Counted from the first letter of the stretch, positions 1 to 8,826 are shown. The stretch is DNA of 64,000 bases from Desulfitibacter sp. BRH_c19 (GCA_001515945.1 LOER01000046.1:1-64000); one strand, 5' to 3'. A program made the numbers and translations. The notes: generated from the letters alone by a model not told the origin.

Positions 1-70
1 CCGTTCGACTTGCATGTGTTAAGCACGCCGCCAGCGTTCGTCCTGAGCCAGGATCAAACTCTCCAGTTAA
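1..70 (-). rRNA. rrs: 16S rRNA, 5' end only (partial at left edge)
   Basis: The reverse complement of this stretch holds the universal 16S start AGAGTTTGATCCTGGCTCAG followed by the usual helix up to ACATGCAAGTCGAACGG. The gene is transcribed leftwards and the rest lies outside the window. The mature 5' end is estimated at about position 70 by comparison with Bacillus 16S, so it may be off by a few bases. Confidence 0.97.
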
Positions 71-636
71 TATTTGAACTAACTTTCGTTAGTTACTAAC
101 TTTACTAGTTTGATCTAGCTTAGCTTAAATCGGACTTTTTGTTGTCCATTAATTTTATTACTGTTGTTTCAATTAACGGGTCTAATTCTTATCACTGTTC
201 AATTCTCAAAGATCATTGGCCTCATCGGCCGGAACTCTAGTTTAACATTTCTTCGTCCTCTTTGCAACTGGTATTTCTTGGTGATTCTTGCTTTTGTTGC
301 TTTGCCGTTTCGAACGACAATAGTTATATTAACATCTCTTTATATCTTTGTCAACTGCTTTTCGACTTGTTTTTCTTTGTTTTTACCTTGTTTTTACCTT
401 CATGAATATCTTGTAGTAATAAGGAGGTTTATATTATGTTTTATATAATGGTAGTAATATGTTATGATATTTTGTGAATAATATTCTATTTTATGATTCT
501 TTTTGTTGTTTAGTTTAATGATCCTTGCTAAGTGGTAACATACATAACAAAAATGATATACAATTTGTATTGTAATTCGTTAAGTATTACTACATTATAT
601 ATACATTATTAATATTCTTTGAAAGTAGGTTTATAT
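71..636. other. Intergenic region between rrs and spoVB
   Basis: This 566-base stretch separates the leftward rRNA operon from rightward spoVB. It holds the rRNA leader and promoter described separately and is very AT-rich near 430-610. A plus-strand open frame at 164-448 runs through the rRNA leader, has no convincing ribosome binding site and a low-complexity product, so I do not call it a gene. Confidence 0.6.
326..354 (-). promoter_or_regulatory. Probable rRNA operon promoter
   Basis: On the minus strand a consensus -35 (TTGACA, 349-354) is followed after exactly 17 bases by TAATAT (326-331). It points towards the 16S gene about 250 bases downstream, a normal leader length for rRNA operons. 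Further tandem promoters may exist upstream but I could not single one out. Confidence 0.65.
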
Positions 637-2241
637 ATGACTAGTAGGAGTTTCCTTCATGGAGCTTTTATCTTATCCGTAGCAGGCTTGATAGTAAAAG
701 TAATGGGGGCTTTATATAGAATTCCACTAGCTCGTCTAATTGGCGGTGAGGGAATTGGTCTATATCAAATGGCTTATCCCATATATACAATGCTATTGGC
801 ACTATCTACTGCAGGGATTCCTGTTGCTATTTCTATTTTAGTATCTGAAAAGCAGGCTAAAGGTGATGATACAGGAGCTAAAAGAGTATTCTTTGTTTCA
901 TTATCAATTTTAGCCATTGTTGGTTTCGTAATTACATTATTATTAATGCTTAACTCGAGATGGATAGTTAACAACGTTTTATTTGATACAAGAGCATATT
1001 ATGCATTACTAGCGATTTCACCAGCTATTTTTGTAACTGCTATTTCTTCAGCCTTTAGAGGTTATTTTCAAGGGAATCAAACAATGGTTCCTACAGCTTT
1101 ATCCCAAGTATTTGAGCAATTTATCAGAGTTGCTACTGTTTTAGCCCTTGCATATATCCTTATTCCAAGAGGTATTGAATTTGCTGCTGCTGGTGCAGCT
1201 TTTGGAGCAGTAACAGGAAGTATAGCAGCTTTGTTTGTTCTTATAATAGCCTATATTTCTTTTAGGAATAAACATCAAAAAAATAATGCCGTCTCTCTCT
1301 CTGCAATACACGAAGCTGAACCAGTTATAACATTAATGAAAAGAATAACTGCATTAGCCTTACCAATCTCCATTGGCGGACTTGTTGTCCCAATTATGCA
1401 AGTAATAGACGCTACCATAATTCCCACAAGGTTACAGGATGCTGGGCATTCTATTGCAAGAGCAACTGAACTCTTTGGTCAATTTTCTGGAATGGCCAAT
1501 GTTTTAATTAATTTACCCCCCATAATAACTATTTCCGTGGCAATAAGTCTCGTGCCAACAATTTCTGAGGCCCTTGCAAAAAATCAATTAGAGGATGCTA
1601 GGTATAGAATAAATCTAGGTTTATGGGTAACATTTTTAATAGGGCTACCAGCTGCTGCAGGTCTTTTCATACTTGGCACACCTATAGCAGAAATGTTATT
1701 TAAGATACCCGAAGTAGGTAAAAGTATAGCAGTTTTGGCACCTTCAACACTTCTTTTAGGATTATACCAAACTACACGTGGGGCTTTACAAGGAATGGGT
1801 AAAACTTATTTGCCTGTAATAAACCTAACTGTTGGTATTATTATAAAAGGATCCCTTAATTATATTCTTGTAGGTATACCTACACTAGGAATTATTGGTG
1901 CCGGGATTGCCACAGTTACAGGTTTTACAGTTTCAGTACTCCTTAATTATTATCACGTTAAAAAATATACTTCACTAAAAATGAGCTGGAAAAGGAACGT
2001 TACAATCCCTTTAATATGTACTATACTAATGGCAATTGTAGCATTGTTGGTTTATGAATTAACAATCAACTCAATAGGTAATACATTAGCTGTAGTTTTT
2101 GCAATTTCAACTGGGATGATAATCTATTCTTTTAGCCTGTTGCTTCTTGGTGGAGTTAAAGTAAAAGACTTAAATTCAATACCTAGAATTGGGCCTAAAG
2201 TAGCAAGTTTCCTTACTAAGCTAAAAATATTTAAGTCTTAG
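637..2241 (+). CDS. spoVB: Stage V sporulation protein B-like lipid flippase (MOP superfamily)
   Basis: A 534-residue polytopic membrane protein of the MVF/MOP flippase family, related to SpoVB and MurJ. It begins with a segment like the family N-terminus (GAFILSVAGLIVKVMGALYR) and has about 14 hydrophobic helices, including the conserved RGYFQG motif after helix 4. SpoVB-type proteins act in the membrane and are needed for spore cortex formation, presumably by flipping lipid-linked peptidoglycan precursors. I start it at the ATG at 637, preceded by a weak AAAGTAGG; an in-frame TTG at 619 is the alternative. It stands alone, divergent from the rRNA operon, and repeat R1 copy A begins 28 bases past its stop. 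Confidence 0.88.
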   Translation: MTSRSFLHGAFILSVAGLIVKVMGALYRIPLARLIGGEGIGLYQMAYPIYTMLLALSTAGIPVAISILVSEKQAKGDDTGAKRVFFVSLSILAIVGFVITLLLMLNSRWIVNNVLFDTRAYYALLAISPAIFVTAISSAFRGYFQGNQTMVPTALSQVFEQFIRVATVLALAYILIPRGIEFAAAGAAFGAVTGSIAALFVLIIAYISFRNKHQKNNAVSLSAIHEAEPVITLMKRITALALPISIGGLVVPIMQVIDATIIPTRLQDAGHSIARATELFGQFSGMANVLINLPPIITISVAISLVPTISEALAKNQLEDARYRINLGLWVTFLIGLPAAAGLFILGTPIAEMLFKIPEVGKSIAVLAPSTLLLGLYQTTRGALQGMGKTYLPVINLTVGIIIKGSLNYILVGIPTLGIIGAGIATVTGFTVSVLLNYYHVKKYTSLKMSWKRNVTIPLICTILMAIVALLVYELTINSIGNTLAVVFAISTGMIIYSFSLLLLGGVKVKDLNSIPRIGPKVASFLTKLKIFKS

Positions 2242-2269
2242 ACTTATTCTTATTAAATTTCAGGCTATT

Positions 2270-2620
2270 ATTTATCCGATGACTATCACCGCTAGCCTTG
2301 CATGGGTTCAGCTATGCCAACAAGCTGACAAGTTTCACTCCAAGACTCCCATCTTCTAGCTTGTACTGGTATTTCTTGCAAAAATCTCAATGCTAGAACT
2401 ACGGTCGTAGGTGGGAGATAAGCGGTGCTATGTCCCTGGATAACGGTTTCCCCTAAAGGATTAGCTCAGCTAAACATTTAATCTGCTGATTAAATGAAGT
2501 TTCGCTCTATAACCTTTAGATGGAGTAATTCAGTGAAACTTAGTTCAGATGTTTTTCCCTGAACTGTAGTTGAACTAATCCTGTGGGAAACTCTACCTGA
2601 AGTCAAGAATCCTGTTTATC
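2270..2620 (-). repeat. R1 element, copy A (hairpin-rich repeat, 351 bp)
   Basis: Read on the minus strand this is an almost full match to copies B (30676-31074, opposite orientation) and C (59244-59540). It starts GATAAACAGGATTCTTG and ends GTGATAGTCATCGGATAAA, so GATAAA occurs at both ends. There are no terminal inverted repeats and no ORF. Several internal hairpins are kept (AGTTCAG with CTGAACT, CATTTAATC with GATTAAATG, TTCTAGC with GCTAGAA, CTCCCA with TGGGAG). Its first 18 bases form the last codons and stop of the neighbouring F420-ligase-like gene. It carries a 10-base insertion (TAGCTGAGC-like) relative to copy B. It could be a non-autonomous mobile element, a structured RNA gene, or both. 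Confidence 0.85.
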
Positions 2621-3346
2621 TGCCGCAGAGACCTGGGATAGTGCCAGGCTTTCTTCTTTTCCAAGACTTCTAATAATGCCTATAGGTGTTTGTTGTGAAC
2701 CTTGTCCAAGTGGATTGTCCTTTAAAATAGCAGCAACCTCATTTTTTGTAAGGGCAGAATTATCTGATAGCGATATTACTTCACTACCTATGTCATTAAC
2801 ATCCACTATTGCGCAGACAGCCTTAATTCTCTGTGCGATTTCGTTTGCTAGTTGATTGGAGTTTTCAGGACCTAAAACTACGTACTGGTTATATGGAGGT
2901 AATGTATATGGTGTTGGTCCATCTATCATAGCAACTTTTCTTCCTGCGATACGATAGAAATCCCCACTTCTGCCAAATATTTTTCCTATAACACTAACTA
3001 TAGCTGCGAAAATAATTCTTAAGGTACCAACTTCACGAAATGCCATTTCCATAGTTTCTGGCATTCCTAGTCCGATACCGTAACTAACTTTCTTTACATA
3101 CTTTGAAAGAAAGGTTGCTAAGAATCTTGGTTTAATATCCTTTAGTTTAATTGCTCTACCTTGTGTAATAGCTGTTGCTTTTTCGCTTACAAAAACTATA
3201 TCTCCTTCTTGCAAAACAGGGGTAGCATACTTTTGAACAGCATCAATTATACTGTCGTCTTCTGTCAGCACATGTGTCTTAACTGGTATTCTAAGATAGA
3301 ACTGTTTGTCCACTTCTATTAGTGGTTGTTTGTTTTTTTCTGTCAT
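2603..3346 (-). CDS. F420-0:gamma-glutamyl ligase-like protein (CofE family)
   Basis: A 247-residue protein resembling the F420 ligase (CofE) domain seen in many Firmicutes that make no F420. Visible blocks are EGDIVFVSEKATAITQGR near residue 45, the GIGLGMPETMEMA loop, and IDGPTPYTLPPYNQ. True CofE adds glutamate to F420-0 using GTP; no F420 gene lies nearby, so the substrate here is unknown. I choose the ATG at 3346, which has GGGAG eight bases upstream, over an ATG 45 bases earlier without a site. The C-terminus is odd: the final residues D-K-Q-D-S and the stop are encoded by repeat R1 copy A. Without R1 the reading frame would end D-K-stop. Confidence 0.75.
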   Translation of the reverse strand: MTEKNKQPLIEVDKQFYLRIPVKTHVLTEDDSIIDAVQKYATPVLQEGDIVFVSEKATAITQGRAIKLKDIKPRFLATFLSKYVKKVSYGIGLGMPETMEMAFREVGTLRIIFAAIVSVIGKIFGRSGDFYRIAGRKVAMIDGPTPYTLPPYNQYVVLGPENSNQLANEIAQRIKAVCAIVDVNDIGSEVISLSDNSALTKNEVAAILKDNPLGQGSQQTPIGIIRSLGKEESLALSQVSAADKQDS

Positions 3347-3438
3347 AGTTGTATTCTCCCTACAATTGATTAATATACATATTAAGTTCATTGTTCATTG
3401 TAACATATATTATAAAACATGGCCTTTACTAAATCTGG

Positions 3439-3557
3439 TTATCCAAAATATTCTATATGGGTTAAGACCCCCACTTCTATAAGTGGACTCTAAATCAGGT
3501 GGAGTAGAGTCTCCATCTGATTCCCCAATGTTCAGCTTTGGCTGAACGAGTTCACTT
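3439..3557 (-). repeat. R2 element, copy D (IS200/IS605 right-end or omega-RNA-like)
   Basis: On the minus strand this 119-bp stretch matches 30572-30680. It runs from AAGTGAACTCGTTCAGCC to TTTTGGATAA and folds into three hairpins: GTTCAGC with GCTGAAC, AATCAG..TGGAG with CTCCA..CTGATT, and CCACTT with AAGTGG. This layout and the AGAAGTGGGGGTCTTAACCC stretch recall the right ends and omega-RNA scaffolds of TnpB-bearing IS200/IS605 elements, from memory rather than from a search. No transposase or tnpB is present, so it is a solo end or miniature element. It lies between the pabC terminator and the F420-ligase-like gene. Confidence 0.7.
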
Positions 3558-3563
3558 TAAAAC

Positions 3564-3594
3564 TAAAAACAATCCAATATGATAGGTGGATTGT
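3564..3594 (-). terminator. Terminator of the pab operon
   Basis: On the minus strand an 8-bp stem (ACAATCCA with TGGATTGT) is followed by TTTTTAG. It begins just downstream of the pabC stop at 3602, and R2 copy D starts right after it. Confidence 0.7.
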
Positions 3595-3601
3595 CGTATA
3601 T

Positions 3602-4405
3602 CTACAACTGATATGCTTTATACTTTTTAGTTAAATGTGTTGTTATCTCAGCAGGTACTTCAAAGGAATGCTCCTCTATGCGCTGTACTGGCATTATTCC
3701 CATTAAAGAATTAGTTAAAAAAACTTCTTGGCAGCCAACTAAAAAATCAAATGTAAAATCCATCTCCTTTATTTTCATATTGCTACCAGCTGTAAGCTTA
3801 AATACAACATCTCTCATAATTCCAGGTAATATTCCAGCAGTAATTGGTGGTGTATATAATATGGAATCTTGCACACAAAAGATGTTGCTCACACAGCATT
3901 CTGTAACATTTCCTTTTTCATTAACCAAAACAGCATCAAAATACCCTTTTAACCCTTGATCTTTTTTGATTAATAGTTTATTCATATATGAACAGGTTTT
4001 ATGATTTAGTAGCCAGTTACTACTATATACCTCTATTTCTTTCCTGGCAGATAGTAAAACTCCAGTATTATATAAGCTATTATTATAAGGTATTCCTTTT
4101 TTGCATGTCATAAATATGTTTGAACTACCTGATAAGGTTATTCTAATACTTCCATGTTCTATGTTATTAATCTCGATAAGCTTAAAAGCCTCCTGGAGCA
4201 ATTTATCTGATTGAAAAGGTAACTCCATTTTGAACTCTTTTGCAGAATTAACCATTCGCATGATATGTTCCTCCCAAAGTATTGGTCTTCCGTTATCAAT
4301 AAGAAGGGTTTCAAAAAGACCATATCCATATAGAAGGGCATAATCATCTAGGGGTATTAATGGTGTTTTATTATCCTCGATTATTCCATTAAACCAGACT
4401 TTCAT
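3602..4405 (-). CDS. pabC: Aminodeoxychorismate lyase / class IV aminotransferase
   Basis: A 267-residue PLP-dependent fold-type IV protein. It shows the family start (VWFNG, then PLDDYALLYGYGLFETLL), the lysine of the PLP Schiff base in the region SYMNKLLIKK, and the C-terminal VTECCVSNIFCV and EVFLTNSLMGIMPV blocks. PabC releases pyruvate from 4-amino-4-deoxychorismate to give p-aminobenzoate for folate. The related D-amino acid and branched-chain aminotransferases are hard to separate by sequence, but its place 16 bases after pabB makes PabC much the likeliest. It starts with ATG after GGGAAG and is the last gene of the pabA-pabB-pabC operon. Confidence 0.88.
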   Translation of the reverse strand: MKVWFNGIIEDNKTPLIPLDDYALLYGYGLFETLLIDNGRPILWEEHIMRMVNSAKEFKMELPFQSDKLLQEAFKLIEINNIEHGSIRITLSGSSNIFMTCKKGIPYNNSLYNTGVLLSARKEIEVYSSNWLLNHKTCSYMNKLLIKKDQGLKGYFDAVLVNEKGNVTECCVSNIFCVQDSILYTPPITAGILPGIMRDVVFKLTAGSNMKIKEMDFTFDFLVGCQEVFLTNSLMGIMPVQRIEEHSFEVPAEITTHLTKKYKAYQL

Positions 4406-4421
4406 TTTATCAACTTCCCTT

Positions 4422-5843
4422 TTATCTTTGTAGTGCCATTATTAATGCTTTTGCCTTATCTAGAGTTTCCTGATATTCTTCTTCGGGATTGGAGTCTGCT
4501 ACAATCCCGCCTCCAACTTGGAAATAGGTTTTGTCACCTTTAATGATAATTGTCCGGATAACTATATTAAGATCAATATTTCCTGCTAAATTTAAGTAAC
4601 CAATTGACCCAGTATAAATACCTCTTTTTACAGGTTCTAACTCTTCAATTATTTCCATAGCACGTATTTTTGGAGCCCCTGTTATTGACCCGCCGGGAAA
4701 TGTTGATTTTATAACTTCTTTAAAATGATAATTTGGTTTTAGTTTTCCTGTAATAGTTGAAACTAGATGAAAAACAGTAGCATAGGATTCTAATCTAAAC
4801 AATTCTTCTACTTTTACTGAACCAAACTCACAGACTCTACCTAAGTCATTTCTTTCTAAGTCCACTATCATCACTAGTTCTGCTCTATCTTTCTCGCTAT
4901 TTAATAATTCATTTTTCATTTTATCATTAAAATCATTACACTCAGACCTTGGCCTAGTACCCTTTATTGGTCTTGTTTCGATATAATCTCCATCCATTTT
5001 TATAAATCTTTCTGGGGATGCACTTATTACATAACCCTCTTCTAAATCTAGATAAGCAGCAAATGGAGCTGGGTTAATCCTCCGCAATTTACAATAAAGG
5101 TCCCATGGGGAAACTAGGCTTTTTGTTTCAAATCTTTGTGTCATATTAACTTGATATATATCCCCTGCCGCGATGTAATCCTTTACCTTTTGAATTGCTT
5201 CGCAATACTCTTCTCTAGTAAAATGAGATTTTAATTCTAGCGTTTCTGTTTGTAGAAGCTCATTTTTAAGAGGTGTATGTGATTGGTTAAAGAATGAATT
5301 AAGCTTTTTATTCATTTCTTCTAATCTATCTTTTGCTTTATTTTCTGCTGCTTTGCCCTTTAAAGGAAGCCCTGATGAAAAAAGAAAGCAGTTTTTTTCA
5401 AGATGATCGTAAGCAAGTACACAATCATAAAAAGCAAAATATCCTTCAGGCAAATCTATATCATTTTGGGCCATATCAGGAAGAACTTCCATATGCCATC
5501 CTAAATCATATGCTAAATAACCAACTGCTCCATTTTGAAATGGAGGATAAGAGGAATCTAAGGGTAAACATCTATTATCTTTTAAAATAGTATCCAGTAC
5601 GTCAATTGGATTTCCATCTATTTGGGTGACCTTGTTTTTCTCCAAAATGTGTATCTGTTCTTTTCTTGATTTAAAAATCAGATAAGGATTATTTCCCATA
5701 AATGAATATCTGCCGATTTCTGAATGGTATAGACCACTATCTAAAAAAAATGGATGTTCTCCATCCAAAAAGAATGGGAAAATTCTCTCTGGGTCCCATT
5801 CTGCTTTTATTTTCTTTACAAAAACCTTATTTCCTTTTTCCAT
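4422..5843 (-). CDS. pabB: Aminodeoxychorismate synthase component I
   Basis: A 473-residue chorismate-binding enzyme of the TrpE/PabB family. The N-terminal half has the TrpE N domain (FFLDSGLYHSEIGRYSFMG near residue 33). The C-terminal half has the chorismate-utilising core with GDIYQVNMTQRF, ASPERFI, the ETRPIKGTRPR motif, and FPGGSITGAPKIRAMEIIEE. With ammonia supplied by PabA it aminates chorismate to 4-amino-4-deoxychorismate in folate synthesis. TrpE is the main alternative, but the following pabC supports PabB. It begins with ATG after CGGAGG and follows pabA by 22 bases. Confidence 0.92.
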   Translation of the reverse strand: MEKGNKVFVKKIKAEWDPERIFPFFLDGEHPFFLDSGLYHSEIGRYSFMGNNPYLIFKSRKEQIHILEKNKVTQIDGNPIDVLDTILKDNRCLPLDSSYPPFQNGAVGYLAYDLGWHMEVLPDMAQNDIDLPEGYFAFYDCVLAYDHLEKNCFLFSSGLPLKGKAAENKAKDRLEEMNKKLNSFFNQSHTPLKNELLQTETLELKSHFTREEYCEAIQKVKDYIAAGDIYQVNMTQRFETKSLVSPWDLYCKLRRINPAPFAAYLDLEEGYVISASPERFIKMDGDYIETRPIKGTRPRSECNDFNDKMKNELLNSEKDRAELVMIVDLERNDLGRVCEFGSVKVEELFRLESYATVFHLVSTITGKLKPNYHFKEVIKSTFPGGSITGAPKIRAMEIIEELEPVKRGIYTGSIGYLNLAGNIDLNIVIRTIIIKGDKTYFQVGGGIVADSNPEEEYQETLDKAKALIMALQR

Positions 5844-5865
5844 GAAAACCTCCGAGCTACTTAAA

Positions 5866-6450
5866 TTATTTTATATTATCCACATATCTTAATTTTAAGA
5901 AATTTTCTAGCAAATCATACCCCTGTTCTGTAAGAATTGCTTCAGGATGAAACTGAACTCCCTCAATTAAGCAGTCTCTATGACGAAACGCCATGATTTC
6001 TCCTTGATCTGTTTCAGCACTAATTTCCAGACAATCTGGGAGGGTGTCTCTGTTCACAATTAGCGAGTGATAACGAGTAACTGTTAAAGGATTTTTTAAT
6101 CCTTTAAATATAGTTTTCCCATCATGATAAATTTCAGAAGTCTTTCCATGCATTAATCTTTGTGCTCTTACTACTTGCCCACCGTTAACCTGTCCAATTG
6201 TTTGGTGGCCTAAACAAACTCCTAAAATTGGAATTTTATTTGCAAAACTATTTACAACTTCCTGACTAATTCCAGCTTCATTTGGTGTGCATGGCCCTGG
6301 AGATATAATAATGTGTTCAGGATTCATTTCTGCGATTTCTTCGATGGTTATTTTATCATTACGAACAACCTTTATTTCTTCACCTAAATGTCCCAAGTAT
6401 TGATAAAGATTAAACACAAATGAATCATAGTTGTCTATTAGTAAAATCAA
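5866..6450 (-). CDS. pabA: Aminodeoxychorismate synthase component II (glutamine amidotransferase)
   Basis: A 194-residue class I glutamine amidotransferase. It carries [14 protein letters not shown] at the start, the nucleophile elbow [10 protein letters not shown] with its catalytic Cys near residue 79, and the VQFHPEA motif with catalytic His and Glu. It supplies ammonia from glutamine to PabB and may double as TrpG, since no trp genes are in view. I start it at the TTG at 6450, nine bases after AAAAGGAG; the upstream in-frame TTG at 6459 abuts the ribosome binding site and cannot be used. It is the first gene of the pab operon. Confidence 0.9.
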   Translation of the reverse strand: MILLIDNYDSFVFNLYQYLGHLGEEIKVVRNDKITIEEIAEMNPEHIIISPGPCTPNEAGISQEVVNSFANKIPILGVCLGHQTIGQVNGGQVVRAQRLMHGKTSEIYHDGKTIFKGLKNPLTVTRYHSLIVNRDTLPDCLEISAETDQGEIMAFRHRDCLIEGVQFHPEAILTEQGYDLLENFLKLRYVDNIK

Positions 6451-6521
6451 TAGTACCAACTCCTTTTACAAAACATTAATATTACTGGAGTTTTAAATTA
6501 GATTTAGCTTGTAATAGCATG

Positions 6522-6546
6522 AAAAAACCAGTACTAAAGTACTGGT
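6522..6546 (-). terminator. Terminator downstream of yunB
   Basis: On the minus strand the stem ACCAGTAC/GTACTGGT with a TTTA loop is followed by six T. It separates yunB from the pab operon. Confidence 0.85.
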
Positions 6547-6592
6547 ATCAGTCATTGCCAATAATACCCGACATATTTATCGATGTCAATGG

Positions 6593-7264
6593 CTATAATT
6601 CAGTTAAATCTGATAGTTTTGCCTGGGCCCCTATATCTAAGAACATATAGGTATCAGGTACTGGACCAACAATGATAGAATCTGCAATAGGAACCTGTGC
6701 TTCTACATTGGTGTCTGTTGCAATTAATGGGAAGGCAATTTTCATATCACTACTAACATTAAGATAAATTTTATGCCGTGTTTGATTAATTCCTGCTTGT
6801 GTAAAGTCATCAGAAATCTGTACCCTAACTGTACCTACAGGTAATAGTTTAAACTTTATCTTAGGTCCGAAGTTTGCTAATAGCTTAATTCCTGTAATTT
6901 GACCTAGGGGAATAGAGAAACTTTCCTCTCTCATTTGTTCTAAATGTTTTTGAACCTTCAATACAGATTCAGATGCAAGCCTATTTACAACTAGTAAATT
7001 GGCCTGCATGAACACTACTCTATCATCCTTATCTTTATGGGGTATAACTAAATCAGTATATTTAATATCTGATGCAATTTCTTCAAGAATAGCTTGATGA
7101 ATGGCTTCAGTAGCGGTCCACTGTGCCTGGGTTTCTGCTAGTGCACTTAATGAAGGCTTTAAAGATACTTCTAGAAATAATACTACCAGTAATATAAATA
7201 ATACCAAAAATATTAAAACTTTGGTAACGGGGTTAATTCTTATTTTTTTTCTTCTTTTATACAA
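6593..7264 (-). CDS. yunB: Sporulation protein YunB
   Basis: A 223-residue protein with a basic N-terminus (KRRKKIRIN), one membrane helix at about residues 14-32, and an extracytoplasmic domain. The domain shows the YunB pattern (AIHQAILEEI, then IPLGQITGIKLLANFGPKI, and IPIADSIIVGPVPDTYM-like ending). YunB is a conserved sporulation protein of unknown biochemical role made in the mother cell. Start is TTG with GGAGGTGA six bases upstream. It stands alone between tyrS and pab, with its own terminator. Confidence 0.85.
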   Translation of the reverse strand: MYKRRKKIRINPVTKVLIFLVLFILLVVLFLEVSLKPSLSALAETQAQWTATEAIHQAILEEIASDIKYTDLVIPHKDKDDRVVFMQANLLVVNRLASESVLKVQKHLEQMREESFSIPLGQITGIKLLANFGPKIKFKLLPVGTVRVQISDDFTQAGINQTRHKIYLNVSSDMKIAFPLIATDTNVEAQVPIADSIIVGPVPDTYMFLDIGAQAKLSDLTEL

Positions 7265-7328
7265 ATGTAATCACCTCCCCCATATCATAAATATATGAAA
7301 TACTTCGGAAAAGGTGCAATAATAATAT

Positions 7329-7356
7329 AAAAAAGCCAGGCTTATTTTCACCTGGC
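7329..7356 (-). terminator. Terminator of tyrS
   Basis: On the minus strand a GCCAGG/CCTGGC stem (loop TGAAAATAAG) leads into TTTTTTATA just past the tyrS stop. Confidence 0.85.
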
Positions 7357-7392
7357 AAATGATTAAGTAATACTATTTGGATTGTTTAAAAA

Positions 7393-8622
7393 TTATTTAA
7401 ATTTTATTTTTAGAAATTTTCTCTTACCAGCTTTAATTACCATATTATCATTTGGTTGAAGCATGTAATCCATCTCGTCTATCCTATTATCATCAATTTT
7501 AACTGCTCCCTGCTTAATTAGCCTTCTAGCTTCACTAGTGCTCGCTATCAAACCACTCTCAACAAGAACTTTAGGAAGCCATACCATGCCATTATCAAGA
7601 ATTTCATCTGTAATTATAAATTCTGGAATATCATCTGGTAAGTCTCTCTTTTGAAATACAGTTTTAAAATGCTCTTCTGCTTTTGCTGCTAAGTCATCTC
7701 CATAATACATGGATACTAAGGTTTTTGCTAATCTCATTTTTGTATCTCTTGGATGAAGTAGACCACTTTCTAACTGCAACTTTAATTGATTTAATTCGTC
7801 TAAAGAAATGTCGGTAACTAACTCAAAATATCGAAGCATTAAATCGTCAGCTATAGACATTGCTTTACCATAGATGTCTTTAGGAGCTTCGCTGATGCCT
7901 ATATAGTTTCCTAGACTTTTGCTCATTTTTTGAACACCATCTAATCCTTCTAGGATAGGCATTGTAATTGCTATTTGAGGTTCTTGATCATATTCTTTTT
8001 GTAGGGTTCGCCCCATTAATAAGTTGAATTTCTGGTCAGTTCCGCCTAATTCAATATCAGCATCAAGATGTACCGAATCATATCCCTGCATTAATGGATA
8101 AAAAAACTCGTGGATGCTAATTGGTTGATTGGTACTGTATCTTTTTGAAAAATCATCTCTTTCAAGCATTCTTGCAACAGTAGTTTTGGCAGCTAGATCA
8201 ACAATTTGTGCAAAATTTAGAGGTGCTAACCAATGGCTATTAAAAACAACTTTTGTCTTTTCTTTATCTAAAATTTTAAAAATTTGTTCTTTATATGTCT
8301 GGGCATTTCTGTTTATTTGAAGATCAGTCAAAGCTTTTCTTGTTTCAGATTTTCCTGTGGGATCTCCAATTTTCCCAGTAAAATCACCAATAATGATGAT
8401 AACCTGGTGGCCAAGTTCTTGAAATTGTCTCATTTTATGTAATACTACTGTATGGCCCAAGTGAATGTCCGGAGCACTCGGGTCAAGACCCAATTTTACT
8501 TTTAAGGGTTTATTACTTTTAATGGAGTTTTCGAGCTTGGTAATTAATTCTGTTTCTGGAATAATTTCAGCTGTGCCCCTTTTAATTATTTCTAGCTGAG
8601 TCTTAAGATCATTTATTAACAA
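7393..8622 (-). CDS. tyrS: Tyrosyl-tRNA synthetase
   Basis: A 409-residue class I aminoacyl-tRNA synthetase. It has the HIGH-type signature HLGHTVVLH near residue 55, the tyrosine-pocket segment [20 protein letters not shown] near residue 233, and a C-terminal S4 RNA-binding domain ([24 protein letters not shown]). It charges tRNA-Tyr in the cytoplasm. The start is TTG eight bases after GGAGGG. The upstream region is only about 200 bases and holds a hairpin rather than a recognisable T-box. It is transcribed alone and divergently from the PBP gene. Confidence 0.95.
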   Translation of the reverse strand: MLINDLKTQLEIIKRGTAEIIPETELITKLENSIKSNKPLKVKLGLDPSAPDIHLGHTVVLHKMRQFQELGHQVIIIIGDFTGKIGDPTGKSETRKALTDLQINRNAQTYKEQIFKILDKEKTKVVFNSHWLAPLNFAQIVDLAAKTTVARMLERDDFSKRYSTNQPISIHEFFYPLMQGYDSVHLDADIELGGTDQKFNLLMGRTLQKEYDQEPQIAITMPILEGLDGVQKMSKSLGNYIGISEAPKDIYGKAMSIADDLMLRYFELVTDISLDELNQLKLQLESGLLHPRDTKMRLAKTLVSMYYGDDLAAKAEEHFKTVFQKRDLPDDIPEFIITDEILDNGMVWLPKVLVESGLIASTSEARRLIKQGAVKIDDNRIDEMDYMLQPNDNMVIKAGKRKFLKIKFK

Positions 8623-8641
8623 TTAATATCCCTCCAACTTT

Positions 8642-8674
8642 AAAAAAAATAATCTTCTTACCTAGGTAAGAAGA
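8642..8674 (-). terminator. Hairpin with U-run in the tyrS leader
   Basis: A 10-bp perfect stem (TCTTCTTACC with GGTAAGAAGA) is followed on the minus strand by ATTATTTTTTTT, 20 bases before the tyrS start codon. It looks like an intrinsic terminator inside the tyrS leader, so it may act as an attenuator, although no T-box core sequence is visible. Confidence 0.5.
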
Positions 8675-8754
8675 ACCGTTTAATTCAGTTATTATATTTT
8701 AGCACAATTAAAGTTTCCTATACAACATAATATTATGATTTTCTCTTGGTTTTC

Positions 8755-8768
8755 ATTTGTGTTATAAT
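8755..8768 (+). promoter_or_regulatory. Extended -10 promoter of the PBP gene
   Basis: The plus strand has TGT followed by TATAAT (8763-8768), an extended -10 box about 58 bases before the start codon. No good -35 is visible at 17 bases, which fits the extended -10 class. Confidence 0.5.
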
Positions 8769-8826
8769 GAACTATGTTAGGCAATGGGTGGATTATTTGT
8801 CATGACATCTCAAGGAGGTAAGCAAA

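Noticed and set aside
164-448. A 94-codon plus-strand ORF in the rRNA upstream region
   Set aside because: It lies antisense to the rRNA leader and promoter, has low-complexity hydrophobic content and no convincing ribosome binding site.
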